A DNA stretch of 64,000 nucleotides from Clostridia bacterium (lineage in GTDB: Bacteria > Bacillota > Clostridia > Acetivibrionales > DSM-27016). The translations under genes were made by a program, and so were the position numbers. Below the pieces are notes generated by a model, which ran no database searches, was not told the origin of the DNA, and was given only the letters and a program-made list of their open reading frames with translations. Position 1 is the first letter of the stretch, and every line of letters begins with the position of its first letter. This document shows positions 12,301 through 19,100 of this stretch, in pieces. The stretch covers positions 1 to 64,000 of the forward strand of contig JAOAIJ010000006.1 of the NCBI GenBank assembly GCA_026414765.1, read 5' to 3'.

Positions 12301-15300
12301 TATGTATCACGGCTGCTTTTTGAAATGACGTACTGCTGCCGTGATACCCGTTTATACTCTGGACCCTGTGAAATAAATACAAGTTCAACACTTTTATCGA
12401 TATCCCTAACCATATCAGCAATTTCCTGCCGTTTTTTGCAATCCGTGCTGAAAACTGCAAGAGTTTTTATATCAACTTTATTTAGTTCATGCAGTGCCTG
12501 CTCCTCCCATGTTTCCTCAAATGTCATCAATTCATAGGGCTCCTGCACTTTTTCTTCCGGGACGACTTGTATTTTTTCGTCCTGTTTCCCCATGTCAAGG
12601 CAGGCTGATTCATTAAATACATGCTGTCTTTTTATATTACCTTCAGGTATCCAGTAGCGCTCCCTTGCAAAGGGATATGTAGGCAGGCTGACACGTTCAG
12701 GCTTGTTTTCACCGTAAAGCAAGTTCCAGTCCAGAGCATAACCTTTGACCCACAATTGAGCTACTTTCTCAAGGCTACCTTCAACAATCCATTCATCGGC
12801 AAGTTTCCGGGTTTCCGGATCTTCATTTATGGCTTCTATAGTATCCTTGTTGTTTTTTATCTGCCCCTGCCAACAGCCTTCAATAGGTTCCATGTTTTCC
12901 GCAAAGGCAGTCAGTTTGTTTATCAGTTCCTGATCATCACGGACGATAAATGCAACTCTTTCTTCCATGGCTTCTCGCCCTACCTGTAAAGTATAAGCCA
13001 GGTTTACTATATCTATATTCTGATTAATCAGGCATATATCAGGCTCTTCTTCCATATCGAACCCTTCACATAAAACATTATGAGCAGGTTTAAACGCAGC
13101 TCTGTTGTTATTTATGATATTGGCTACAAAGGAGTCTGTGGAGCCTACTTCATTTATATCCCTAATATTGATTTCCACCTTAAATTCTTCCTGAAGGCCT
13201 TCCAGTATTTTCACAATCTGAAACGGTTGGATGCCTAACTCGCCCCAATCCGATTCGCCTTCAAATGCTTCCTCTTCCATATGGAGTATCTGAGAAAGAA
13301 TTTTAACAGTTCTGTTTTTCAGAGTTCTATGTAGTCCTTCTGTATTATCCCCTTTTATACTTGCCTGATTTTTAGCGGCATGTATCCCATTTAAAAATCT
13401 GATAAGTTTTTTAGCATATTCATTTAGCCGTTCTCTATTCCTGGCTGAAAGTGGTATGATTACGGGACCGTCTTTCTTAACCGTTACTGCTGCAGGGTAT
13501 TTTACATACTCTTCCAGAAGCACATGCGCATTTGAGCCGGTAGCTCCGAAAGAGCTTATTCCTGATCGTCTCGGAAAGCTTATCTGCCGCCCGTCCTCCA
13601 AAACAACAGGCTGTTTCCATTCTTCCGTTTTTTTCTGTACATAAAACGGAGATTGTTCAAAGTCAATATAAGGATTTAGCTCCTCAGAATGAAGGGAGGT
13701 CACAAGAGTCCTGTGGTAAAGCTGAAGAACTGCCTTAATTATCCCGGTTATACCCGCAGCTGCCTCTGGATGTCCAATATTTGATTTTACCGAGCCAATG
13801 GAACAAAACTGCCGATCCCCTGTATAATGACTGAAAGCTTTAACCAATCCCTGCATCTCTATAGGGTCACCCAGTGATGTGCCTGTCCCGTGAGCTTCCA
13901 CATAACTTATGGTTCTGGGATTGATTCCGGTTTTTTCAAAACATGAAACTATCATATCCGCCTGAGCGACAGGACTGGGAACCATAATCCCACTAACAGT
14001 TCCTCCATGGTTAATTGAACTTCCCTTTATAACTGCATAAATGTGATCCCTGTCCTGGATCGCTTTACTTAACGGCTTTAGCAGGATTGCACCAACACCT
14101 TCGCTTGAAACATATCCGTCGCCCCCCTTGCCAAAAGCCCTGCAATAACCCTCACTGGAATGTAATCCTCCCAACCCGTAAGATATATACTTATTTGGAT
14201 GCAGCGACAGGTTCACTCCCCCCGCAAAAGCTGCTTCACACTCCCCGTGCCTGATACTTTCCAGAGCCATATGAACTGCCGTAAGAGAAGAAGAACACAC
14301 GGTATCAATGACCATGCTTGGCCCGTGAAAATTGCAGAAATAGGAAACCCTGTTCGCTATTTGTGCATAATTGAGAGATAGTGGAAATACCTGCCCCCTG
14401 GATAGAGCTTCAGCTCCTACGAGACTGTAATCCTTATGCATGACTCCAGCAAATACCCCCACACGCCTTCTTTTATCCGGGCCCTTTGGAAAAACCAGTG
14501 TTTCCGGAGTATATCCCGCGTCCTCCATTGCTTCCCAACAGGTTTCAAGAAACAACCGCTCCTGAGGGTCCATCAGTTCTGCTTCCCTTGGCGAGATATG
14601 GAAGAACTGTGGGTCAAAACAGTCGTGGTCATCAATAAACCCTCCCCAGATAGATATACTCCTCCCTGTAGGGGATTTTATCCCCCCGTACTCTTTCCAG
14701 TTCCACCGGGATTCTGGGATTTCAGTTATACAGTCTTTCCCCTCAAGCAGGTTATTCCAAAACTCATTAAGGTCTCTTGCCATGGGATAGCGTCCCGCCA
14801 TACCGATTACAGCAACATCCTCATGCAGTACAGGTTCTTTTCCGGCATATTCAGCCTGGGATACTGTTATTTCGGGCATGGATGCCTTCTCTTGCATATG
14901 GCTGTCCTGAGGCTGTATGACGGTTTTATCTTGACTTAGCTTTTCGGGATAGGTTTTTGACAGGTAATCTGCCAGTTCCGTAATTGTTGCATATTCAAAC
15001 AGCAGCGTAGGTGAAAGCTGTATGGAAAGCATTTTTTCTATTACCTTCACTACCTCCAGCAGTTTTGGTGAATCCAGCCCCATCTCATAATAACCCATGT
15101 CTGATTCTATCTCATTCACAGGCATGAGCAGCAGCTCTGAAATTATTTGTTTTAAAAGCTTCTGAGCTGTCTTAACAGGTGAAGTACCAGCCGTACCGGT
15201 TTCCGTGCCATTCTGTCCACGCTGGAATACAGGCTTTTGAACCGCAAGTGTGCGGCTCTCCTTTCCGGGCATTGTATTTTCCTTCAAGTCAGGATTAATC

Positions 15301-16115
15301 AGCCCGGTCTCGCGTACGAGCTTGAATATTAGATTTTTAAGTTCTGCTATTTTTCTTCCGTTTTCATCATAAAACTCCATTGTTAAATAGGTAATATCCT
15401 TTTTCCGCTTCATGGATGAGGGTCTGATCAGAGTTATACAATGTTTTTGAAAAAGTGATGATGCACGGAATGATTCATAAAACAGAGGAAGAAACAACCT
15501 TTTTTCACCTTCTGAAAACAATCCTTCCGAACTGACTCCGCCGCCGTCAATCAGGGTCGGATGAAACATAAAATCAGAAGAGCTGGAAGCAGCGTTTGGT
15601 CCAATAGAAATGTCGGCCAGAAGCTCTGAACCCATATCATATACATTTCCTTCAGCTTTCATAAATCCGGTATGCACCAGATCGTGGCTCAAACACTGGC
15701 GGTAATACTTTTCCATGCTGGTTACTTTCCTTGCAGACTGCCGCATGGAATCCAAATCCAGTGTTTCATCAAACCGGACAGGCTCTCCTTCATGAATTTC
15801 AGCAGTAATATAAAGCTTTTTTACAAGGTCGGTATCTTCATTACGCTGTTCCTGGCCTTCCACTTTTACCTGCCAGTGCCCTTTTTTTATTTCAGTACAT
15901 TGAACATCCAGGATAATGCTGAAATCTTTTCCAACCACCAGAGGATTATAGAAGGATAGGTTGCGGAGCTCAAGCCTCGTATAGTCGTAACCATACTCCC
16001 TGAAAAGCTGATATATCATATCGATGTAAGCCATGCCGGGCAATAGGTTCTGATTATATACCTTATGGTTTTTTATCATAGGATGGTCAAAATCCAAAAC
16101 TATTTGATCTCGCAT
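384..16115 (-). CDS. Trans-AT polyketide synthase, 5243 aa (4 KS, 5 ACP)
   Basis: Giant modular PKS without AT domains, so malonyl units must come from the discrete AT encoded upstream. Domains by residue: N-terminal split DH about 1-270 (H17 and P26 of the HxxxGxxxxP motif kept, G replaced by N21; D190); ACP (Ser near 348); KS-B1 431-868 (Cys607); ACP-like insert 928-990 in the post-KS linker; KR 1240-1610 (GGCGGLG, DYAVGN); ACP (Ser near 1727); KS-B2 1818-2235 (Cys1982, divergent His motif); DH 2400-2720 (H2453, D2628); ACP (Ser2798); KS-B3 2896-3334 (Cys3071, canonical); DH (H3556, D3730); KR 3830-4250 (GGAGGIG); ACP (Ser4386); KS-B4 4484-4920 (Cys4656, catalytic His replaced by Ala4790); ACP (Ser5158); C-terminal docking helix about 5215-5243. 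ATG directly abuts the TAA of the upstream PKS, whose last codons supply the GGAGGT site. Residue numbers are approximate for domain edges. Confidence 0.95.
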   Translation of the reverse strand: MRDQIVLDFDHPMIKNHKVYNQNLLPGMAYIDMIYQLFREYGYDYTRLELRNLSFYNPLVVGKDFSIILDVQCTEIKKGHWQVKVEGQEQRNEDTDLVKKLYITAEIHEGEPVRFDETLDLDSMRQSARKVTSMEKYYRQCLSHDLVHTGFMKAEGNVYDMGSELLADISIGPNAASSSSDFMFHPTLIDGGGVSSEGLFSEGEKRLFLPLFYESFRASSLFQKHCITLIRPSSMKRKKDITYLTMEFYDENGRKIAELKNLIFKLVRETGLINPDLKENTMPGKESRTLAVQKPVFQRGQNGTETGTAGTSPVKTAQKLLKQIISELLLMPVNEIESDMGYYEMGLDSPKLLEVVKVIEKMLSIQLSPTLLFEYATITELADYLSKTYPEKLSQDKTVIQPQDSHMQEKASMPEITVSQAEYAGKEPVLHEDVAVIGMAGRYPMARDLNEFWNNLLEGKDCITEIPESRWNWKEYGGIKSPTGRSISIWGGFIDDHDCFDPQFFHISPREAELMDPQERLFLETCWEAMEDAGYTPETLVFPKGPDKRRRVGVFAGVMHKDYSLVGAEALSRGQVFPLSLNYAQIANRVSYFCNFHGPSMVIDTVCSSSLTAVHMALESIRHGECEAAFAGGVNLSLHPNKYISYGLGGLHSSEGYCRAFGKGGDGYVSSEGVGAILLKPLSKAIQDRDHIYAVIKGSSINHGGTVSGIMVPSPVAQADMIVSCFEKTGINPRTISYVEAHGTGTSLGDPIEMQGLVKAFSHYTGDRQFCSIGSVKSNIGHPEAAAGITGIIKAVLQLYHRTLVTSLHSEELNPYIDFEQSPFYVQKKTEEWKQPVVLEDGRQISFPRRSGISSFGATGSNAHVLLEEYVKYPAAVTVKKDGPVIIPLSARNRERLNEYAKKLIRFLNGIHAAKNQASIKGDNTEGLHRTLKNRTVKILSQILHMEEEAFEGESDWGELGIQPFQIVKILEGLQEEFKVEINIRDINEVGSTDSFVANIINNNRAAFKPAHNVLCEGFDMEEEPDICLINQNIDIVNLAYTLQVGREAMEERVAFIVRDDQELINKLTAFAENMEPIEGCWQGQIKNNKDTIEAINEDPETRKLADEWIVEGSLEKVAQLWVKGYALDWNLLYGENKPERVSLPTYPFARERYWIPEGNIKRQHVFNESACLDMGKQDEKIQVVPEEKVQEPYELMTFEETWEEQALHELNKVDIKTLAVFSTDCKKRQEIADMVRDIDKSVELVFISQGPEYKRVSRQQYVISKSSRDTYEMAFNSIKKDYDNVDAMLYLWAQEDKDCIWDYSCIVYILQAITASKLKPARLLLAAHFDNWLERCYLESWIGFERSLGLVLPNVKVASVYMDYCGRSIETSIKEWMKLLWRELEAGSPQSVLYKNEKRFEYRMKQTEINKGGRILRKGGTYLITGGCGGLGFLFAEYLAKTQSANLILTGRSPMSEKIQSKINHLEGLGSKALYIQADVCDLNGMGKGLKLAEERYGKLHGVIHAAGVEAGKSVLEKEILSFQKILEPKIKGTLALDELLLDEKLDFVCYFSSSSAMLGDFGSCDYAVGNRFQMAYGEYRNHLHSGGQRHGKTVVINWPLWRDGGMSVGDEENTKMYLKSSGQNFLEASEGLDIFESLLTESKAQHLVLVGQPSRVKRFLGITGEKPGIPSYTVLACQDIRIHAGHGSKALEQCLEDDIKGIIAGLLKLQKEKLGKQTNFADFGFDSISLLEFAIKLTDYYGIEITPAVFFGCPTIEKLVQFFLKEHNAAVAGFYKEHSIEKNSEEINPAILKASDTKVLKTNEYPPVNDLGNTYEPIAVIGMSGRFPGADTAAQLWNNVRDGKSCITEIPENRWDWREYYGDHRQDEEKTNSKWGAFLSDVDRFDPLFFEISPKEAELMDPQQRLFLQEAWHAFEDAGYMGKRIRGMSCGVYVGVEESQYGSFNDQDGRINSNQNATLSARISYYLDLKGPNMALTAACSSGLVAVHQACQALHQEECEMALAGGISLLLSPMLYAGFSKADMLSSDGKCYVFDRRANGMVPGEAVAAILLKPLSKAIRDKDQIYGCIKASGVNYDGRTNGITAPNPFSQEDLVRKIYKKYNINPADIDYVLSHSIGSKLGDSIEIQALKKAFGTYSDNKQRSIIGSIKPLIGHTFAASGVVGLIVMLMAMKNNTIPSTHNYEACSELINFADSPFNICKENKPWNSRVGRARLGTVSTTGISGTNAHTVIEEYIGQAEADPENPAGPVLFVLSAKSMERLKAYAESILDFVESYEGLNMTKLAYTLQVGREAMDYRLAFLTCTKSELRNSLQGFINGNKQKEVLVSQLKREKNGISFLEADEDIGVLLQTWLQERKLDKLAERWVNGLDVDWEQLYGEDRPGCISLPVYPFRKDRYWKAGFKAVHPDSSAAGKETDHCLHPLLHSNTSSFYEQRFSSAFSGREFFLSEHMVKGQKVLPGAACLEMVRAAIEQSAGEKGAIISLQDIVWAKPVIAGKGALRVYIGLMPDQEGQISFEICSKPEAADAERIVYCQGSAICHKAEETAACDIQEIKNRFSQILASSDRFYEIFRQMGIEYGPGHKGVETIYAGSEDGCQNQVLVKLSLPPSVSGTLGNFVLHPSLLDSALQSVISFYIRPQSEGINNSIELILPFAMQEIEIYGGCSREMWALVKLYGSNGTGDGIRKYDIDMYDEAGRVCVRMKGFSTRVVGNSGDLIESPESRTYEEDKKYVEAKAGAVVSYEKVEDNKVLPELSQDSVMEKSVGYFMKLISSAIKLPVSQMEADAPMEKYGIDSLMVINLTKHLEKIFGSLSKTLFFEYYSIKSLTEYFVKNYRGQLVKILGIEDKAVLTEKPEYQGLGDTLPKPDSRKLRLMTGKASGEGRREKEESGALDIAVIGISGRYPGARNLKEFWTNLRDGRDSIVEIPKNRWNHELYFDKDRNRPGKTYSKWGGFLEGVDLFDSLFFNISPREVEKMDPQERLFLECVYETMEDAGYTRKTFGSHSGSGMGGNVGVYVGVMNEEYQFFGIQSQAQGGTLAVPGNPAAIANRVSYWCNFNGPSMAVDTMCSSSLTAIHLACRGIANGECEVAIAGGVNISIHPNKYLLLSQSNFVSSKGRCESFGQGGDGYVPGEGVGAVLLKPLWKAISDRDHIYGVIKGTSVNHGGKTNGFTVPNPNAQAGVIAQAFRKAGINPRTISYIEAHGTGTSLGDPIEITGLTKAFREYTKENRFCAIGSAKSNIGHCESAAGIAGVTKVLLQLKHRQLVPSLHAEVLNPNIDFSNTPFVVQSELSEWNRPVVEVNGEKREFPRIAGISSFGAGGSNAHVVIEEYIPEASGTTQTAAKTSNPAVIVLSARNRSQLLEQAKRLLSFIREEKIQDSSLADFAFTLQVGREEMEERLAFTAASFGEVERKLNSFIDTNDSNEEVYLGQVQHNNETIAVFTANEDLKEVIEKWTVQRKYDMLISLWVKGLQVNWDILYSKDKPHRISLPAYPFERERHWVPAAENTTEISTSLPSSALKTIHPLLHQNTSDLLEQKFSSVFSGNEFFLTDHIVKGVSVLPGVACLEMAGAAVLQAAGRLIEGHGKGFFLKDVVWIRPVTVGEGPVNIDIGLYPRNNGEIAYKIFNGESKDGAGEIIYNQGFAVLNEIGEARYVNLRELKEKCNRSSIPAEQCYKAYKSMGLDYGAGHRGIENIYLGNDQVLAKLSLPSSVSHTGNHFLFHPSLADSALQATIGLTMEVSEGIQPLPQPELPFTLQELKVYERFTDEMWAYIRYGDSSEKETGKRKFDIDICDSAGKVCAEIRGISPKRLEGEIQPVNSRKQNTSTDLNTVPVGNVMMLPVWDRFPLKKEEPFPLLTEQVLVIGGTDRERDAIRGFYKQICELDIETEDSTDTILHKLKACEEINHIVWISPYSEVKSLDEDRIIDEQDRGVMQLFRIVKAVLRLGYGEKKLGWTVITIQAQPILDTDSINPTHSGIHGLVGSLSKEYPGWMMRLVDTEAGSDLPVSDIFALPPDRQGRAWGCRNKNWYRQQLIPVQAARPVKRMYKEGGVYVIIGGAGGIGEEWSEYMICAYKAQIIWIGRREKDGAIQAKIDRLAAFGPAPVYIAADAASKESMMHAYEEIKRSYPRVNGVIHSAMVLSGQKLAVMGEEEFKASFMAKVAVSVRIAQVFNKEALDFVLFFSSIMSFAKAPGQSDYASGCVFKDAFAGWLSREWPCTVKVMNWGYWKSKDKCISGTEPQMVQTYRRLAEIGVGLIEPPEAMNALEILLAGYVDQIAFMKTTKSLTIEGMDSRELFVIDENGEIKRRQQLNGISQQKGISVNESGKQKLKGDCPGECFEEAADDFLKAGFVEYLKKTVSEVLKLPVNRIKQYEAFEKYGIDSIIGVQLSNKLGEVLEDINNTLFFEFQTIEAVAGHFVKTRKDSLISLLGLRGREPEEGSSCEDELSSGLLKKEYGEFSGLRFIKPLSEGVKESQRLQASQEDIAIIAVSGRYPKANTLEEFWNNLKTGMDCITEVPEDRWDTSTYFDEDRNRSGRTYCKWGGFIDGVDEFDPLFFNMSPREAEVTDPQERLFLECVWNLLESAGYTREAIRSIYEGRVGVYAGAMYQQYQALDSDIDRESVVSLASYSSIANRVSYYFNLNGPSIAVDTACSSSATAIHMACESLHKGDCKLAIAGGVNLSIHPKKYLGLSRLQLIGSHDGSRSFGDGDGYIPAEGVGAVLLKPLSEALKDKDPILAVIKSTAVNHGGRSNGYSVPNLNAQAQLIEDNFKKSEIDPRTVSYVEAAAAGSALGDPIEVAALTKAFRKFTEETGFCAIGTVKSNIGHAEAASGISQLTKVILQMQHKKLVPAIKINSLNPNINFDRTPFYLTHSVQEWKRPRIKRGGEEQEYPRRAVISSFGAGGSNTHLIVEEFIPEHVEEKTSPVTHTQIVVFSARNTDRLQAVVRQMLEYVEKRPELLLADLAYTLQTGREEMEFRLALVVNTQKELIDGMKTYLNQNGKDVETQSPVVCFTGDTEREYRIFENAPDGGSDDNTVSKLLKETNLKELALYWVKGGKVPWQQLHEGNSVRKIPLPTYPFARERCWITGSTGEYGRNDTAPAPVENKWEIQAEAAGDADSNVKDYITRFLALELKVDRSKIKVDRNIHDYGVNSITAMKLIRSIEETYHVQVTGREIIKHTTVKSLAGYITERLKGAENGNAPDRTGVTGKEYSDKDIMQILEEFKLGTLSLEEAKELV

Positions 16116-19100
16116 TTATACCTCCACTATTTTCTTCTTCCAGGCATTTATCTTTTTGTCAGATTTCTGATTTTCGTTAAAAGGTACATTGTTATGTACC
16201 GGATTACCCTGTTTTTCATAAGAAGTTATAAAATTATCACCTTCAATTGTCACTGATGAAGCAGCTATTCCCGTCGGGCGGATACTAGACCCTTTCCATT
16301 CCTGTAATGGTAGCGGCCGCCTCTTTATGTGGTACAAGCTTTGATTGTCCCAGGCCTCAACAATAACATGGGCATTGGTACCTCCGTCTGCAAAGCAATT
16401 AACCGCTGCTACTTTGGAACTATTCGGCCACTTGATATGCTTCTTGTAAAAGCAGAATGGTGATGACTTGAAATCATAATGTGGCATCGGCTGATCACCT
16501 GATAAAAAGGGGGCCAATTCCCCGTAATGCAGCATTAACACAACTTTTATAAAACTCGCAATGCCTTCGGCAGATAAGGGATGCCCGATATTAGGCTTTA
16601 TGCATCCTATTCCCAGCGGAGACCTGCCCGGCGAATTATATATAGCCTGAATCACTTTAAGCTCCAGTAAGTCTGTTACCTCCGAGCCGGATCCGTTTGC
16701 TTCGATATAGCTTATTTCCTCCGGCTTTTTGCCGCTTTTAGCCAGGGCAGATTGCAGAACTGCTTTTTGCGCCTGGATATTTGGCGCTGCCGGACCTGCA
16801 GTCCTCCCGTCATTATTTATGGCCAACCCCTTTATAACTGCATAGATACGGTCGCCATCCTCTAGAGCTCTGTTCAGAGTTTTCAGCAGGACCACTCCGG
16901 CTCCCTCACCAAGTACCACTCCATTAGCGCGTTTATCGAATACATGGTAGTATGGCTCCCTGCTTAAAATTCCCCTCTTTTTGAATATCCTGAATGCCCT
17001 GTCGGTATTTAAAAGGCTTACCCCTCCGACAATTGCACACTCGGTCTCTCCCAGGAGCAAACCCTGGATTGCCATGTTCATCCCGGTCAAAGCAGAGGAA
17101 CATGCCGTATCCACGACAACACTTGGCCCTCTCAAGTCAAAAAAGTGCGAGATGTTTGCAGCAAGATAGTTTTGCCCGACAGCTACAATAGGATTCCTGG
17201 TCCTGCCGAAACTTATTTCATCAGGCCAATGCTGGCTTCTTGCACCTATATAAACCCCTATGGATTTTCCTTTGATCTCATTAGGCCCATAGCCTGCATG
17301 ATGCCAAGCCTTAAAGCTTTCTTCGAGCATTATTAAGGCTTGAGGATCCATAGCCCTTACATCCTCTTCGGAAATAAGAAAGGATTTCGGATCGAAATAC
17401 AAATTGTAATCAATCAATGCTGCAAAACAATCAGCGGCATACCCCCATCTTTCGTCAGGCACACTGCTTATAGCAGACCGTCCTTCCGAAAGCAGGTTCC
17501 AGTATTCGTCCAGATTTTCTGCACCTGGAAAACGGCATGATAACCCGATAACTGCAATGTCCTGAGTACCTGGTTCCCTTCTGATTCGGGAATTTTCACC
17601 ATCAGTTGCCTGAGCTTCAGGAAAAACCTGCTCAATTGTTGTTGAATTCCGAGTATTTGAATCGTGGCTCTCTTGTCCGGGTATTTCCAATGCTTTGGAT
17701 ATTTCTGCAGCATAAGTATTCTCAAGCCATGCGGAAAGAGCGGTGATATTGGAGTATTCATACATTATGGAAGGGTCCAGGCTGTCTGCTGCAAGTTTGC
17801 TTATTGTGTTAGTCAGCTGCGCCATTAGGATGGAATCAATTCCATAATCCTGGAAGGTCCTATCCATATCCAGCTTTTCAGGAGGTAGCTTTAACTCATT
17901 TGAGAACACTTCTGCAAGCCATCTTTGAATTGTCTGTAAAAGCGTACCCGAACTTTTAGCAGGACCTTTTTCAACTCTTCCGGCAGCCATACCGGGTTTC
18001 TGCATATTCCCCTCAATTCTGCGCTGCATCAGACAGTGTGGCTTCCATAAATCCGGATTGACCACCGCCGGCAGTACCACTGCACTTGTGTTTGCGGACA
18101 GAATCCAATCCAGAAGCTGTAAACCTTCAGTGTCCGTATGGCTCAGCAGGCCGGTCTGCAGATATGCACGGTTTTTTACCTCGCCAAAACCGGTCTCTTT
18201 CCAACTGGGCCATTGGATACTGATGACAGGATACGAATTTACTTTTGCTTCTGCAAAATAGTCCATGTATGCATTTCCCATGGCATAATCACTCTGTCCC
18301 GTAGCTAAAGTCGGAATAATGGCCGATACGGATGAAAACAGGACAAAAAACTTTAAAGGCCTGTCCGAAAATACTTCGTATAACTTGTCCAATCCATAAA
18401 CCTTGGGCTCAAGGACTCTTTCCACACTTGTTACGGACTTGCGGATAAAAGCAGGGTTTTCCGCATCGGTGATACCTGCGCAGTGTATAACCCCTCCGAT
18501 TTTGCCCATTGTATTTTCAACTTCTGTCAAAACATCACGCAATGCATTTCCGTCCGTCAGTGAAACTGAAACCGTATGCACCTGTGCCCCCAGCATTTCC
18601 AAATCCTCTATGGCCTTGATTTTTTGTGCAATGGAGGTATTTTGGCGCTTTAAGGAACTCCATTGCTCTTTCGGAGGAATACTCTCCCGTCCGGTCAACA
18701 CCAACCGTTTAACGCCATAGTTCGTGACAAAGTGCTTTGCGCATAAGTGGCCCAATCCTCTTGTCCCGCCGGTAATCCACAGGACATGTCCTTCAGGAAA
18801 CTTCAATGCTTCATGTTTTTTGATGCTTTCATCTGTTTCCTTGAGAAAAGCCCTGTAACGTTTTCCATCCCTGTAGCAAACCTCGGACTCCTCGCAATCC
18901 ATAAGGAACTCGCATGCTATCTGCTCTGCAAGAGCCTTATCCCCAATTTCCAAATCCGAATCCATATGACGTGATGACAAATGCCCGTATTCACTTTGGA
19001 GCATGCGGTATAATCCCGCATTAACCGCTCCGGTCAAGTCTACCCTATTATTCCGGTACGATTCCAAGCCATTGCTTACACATAACAGCATCATTCCATC

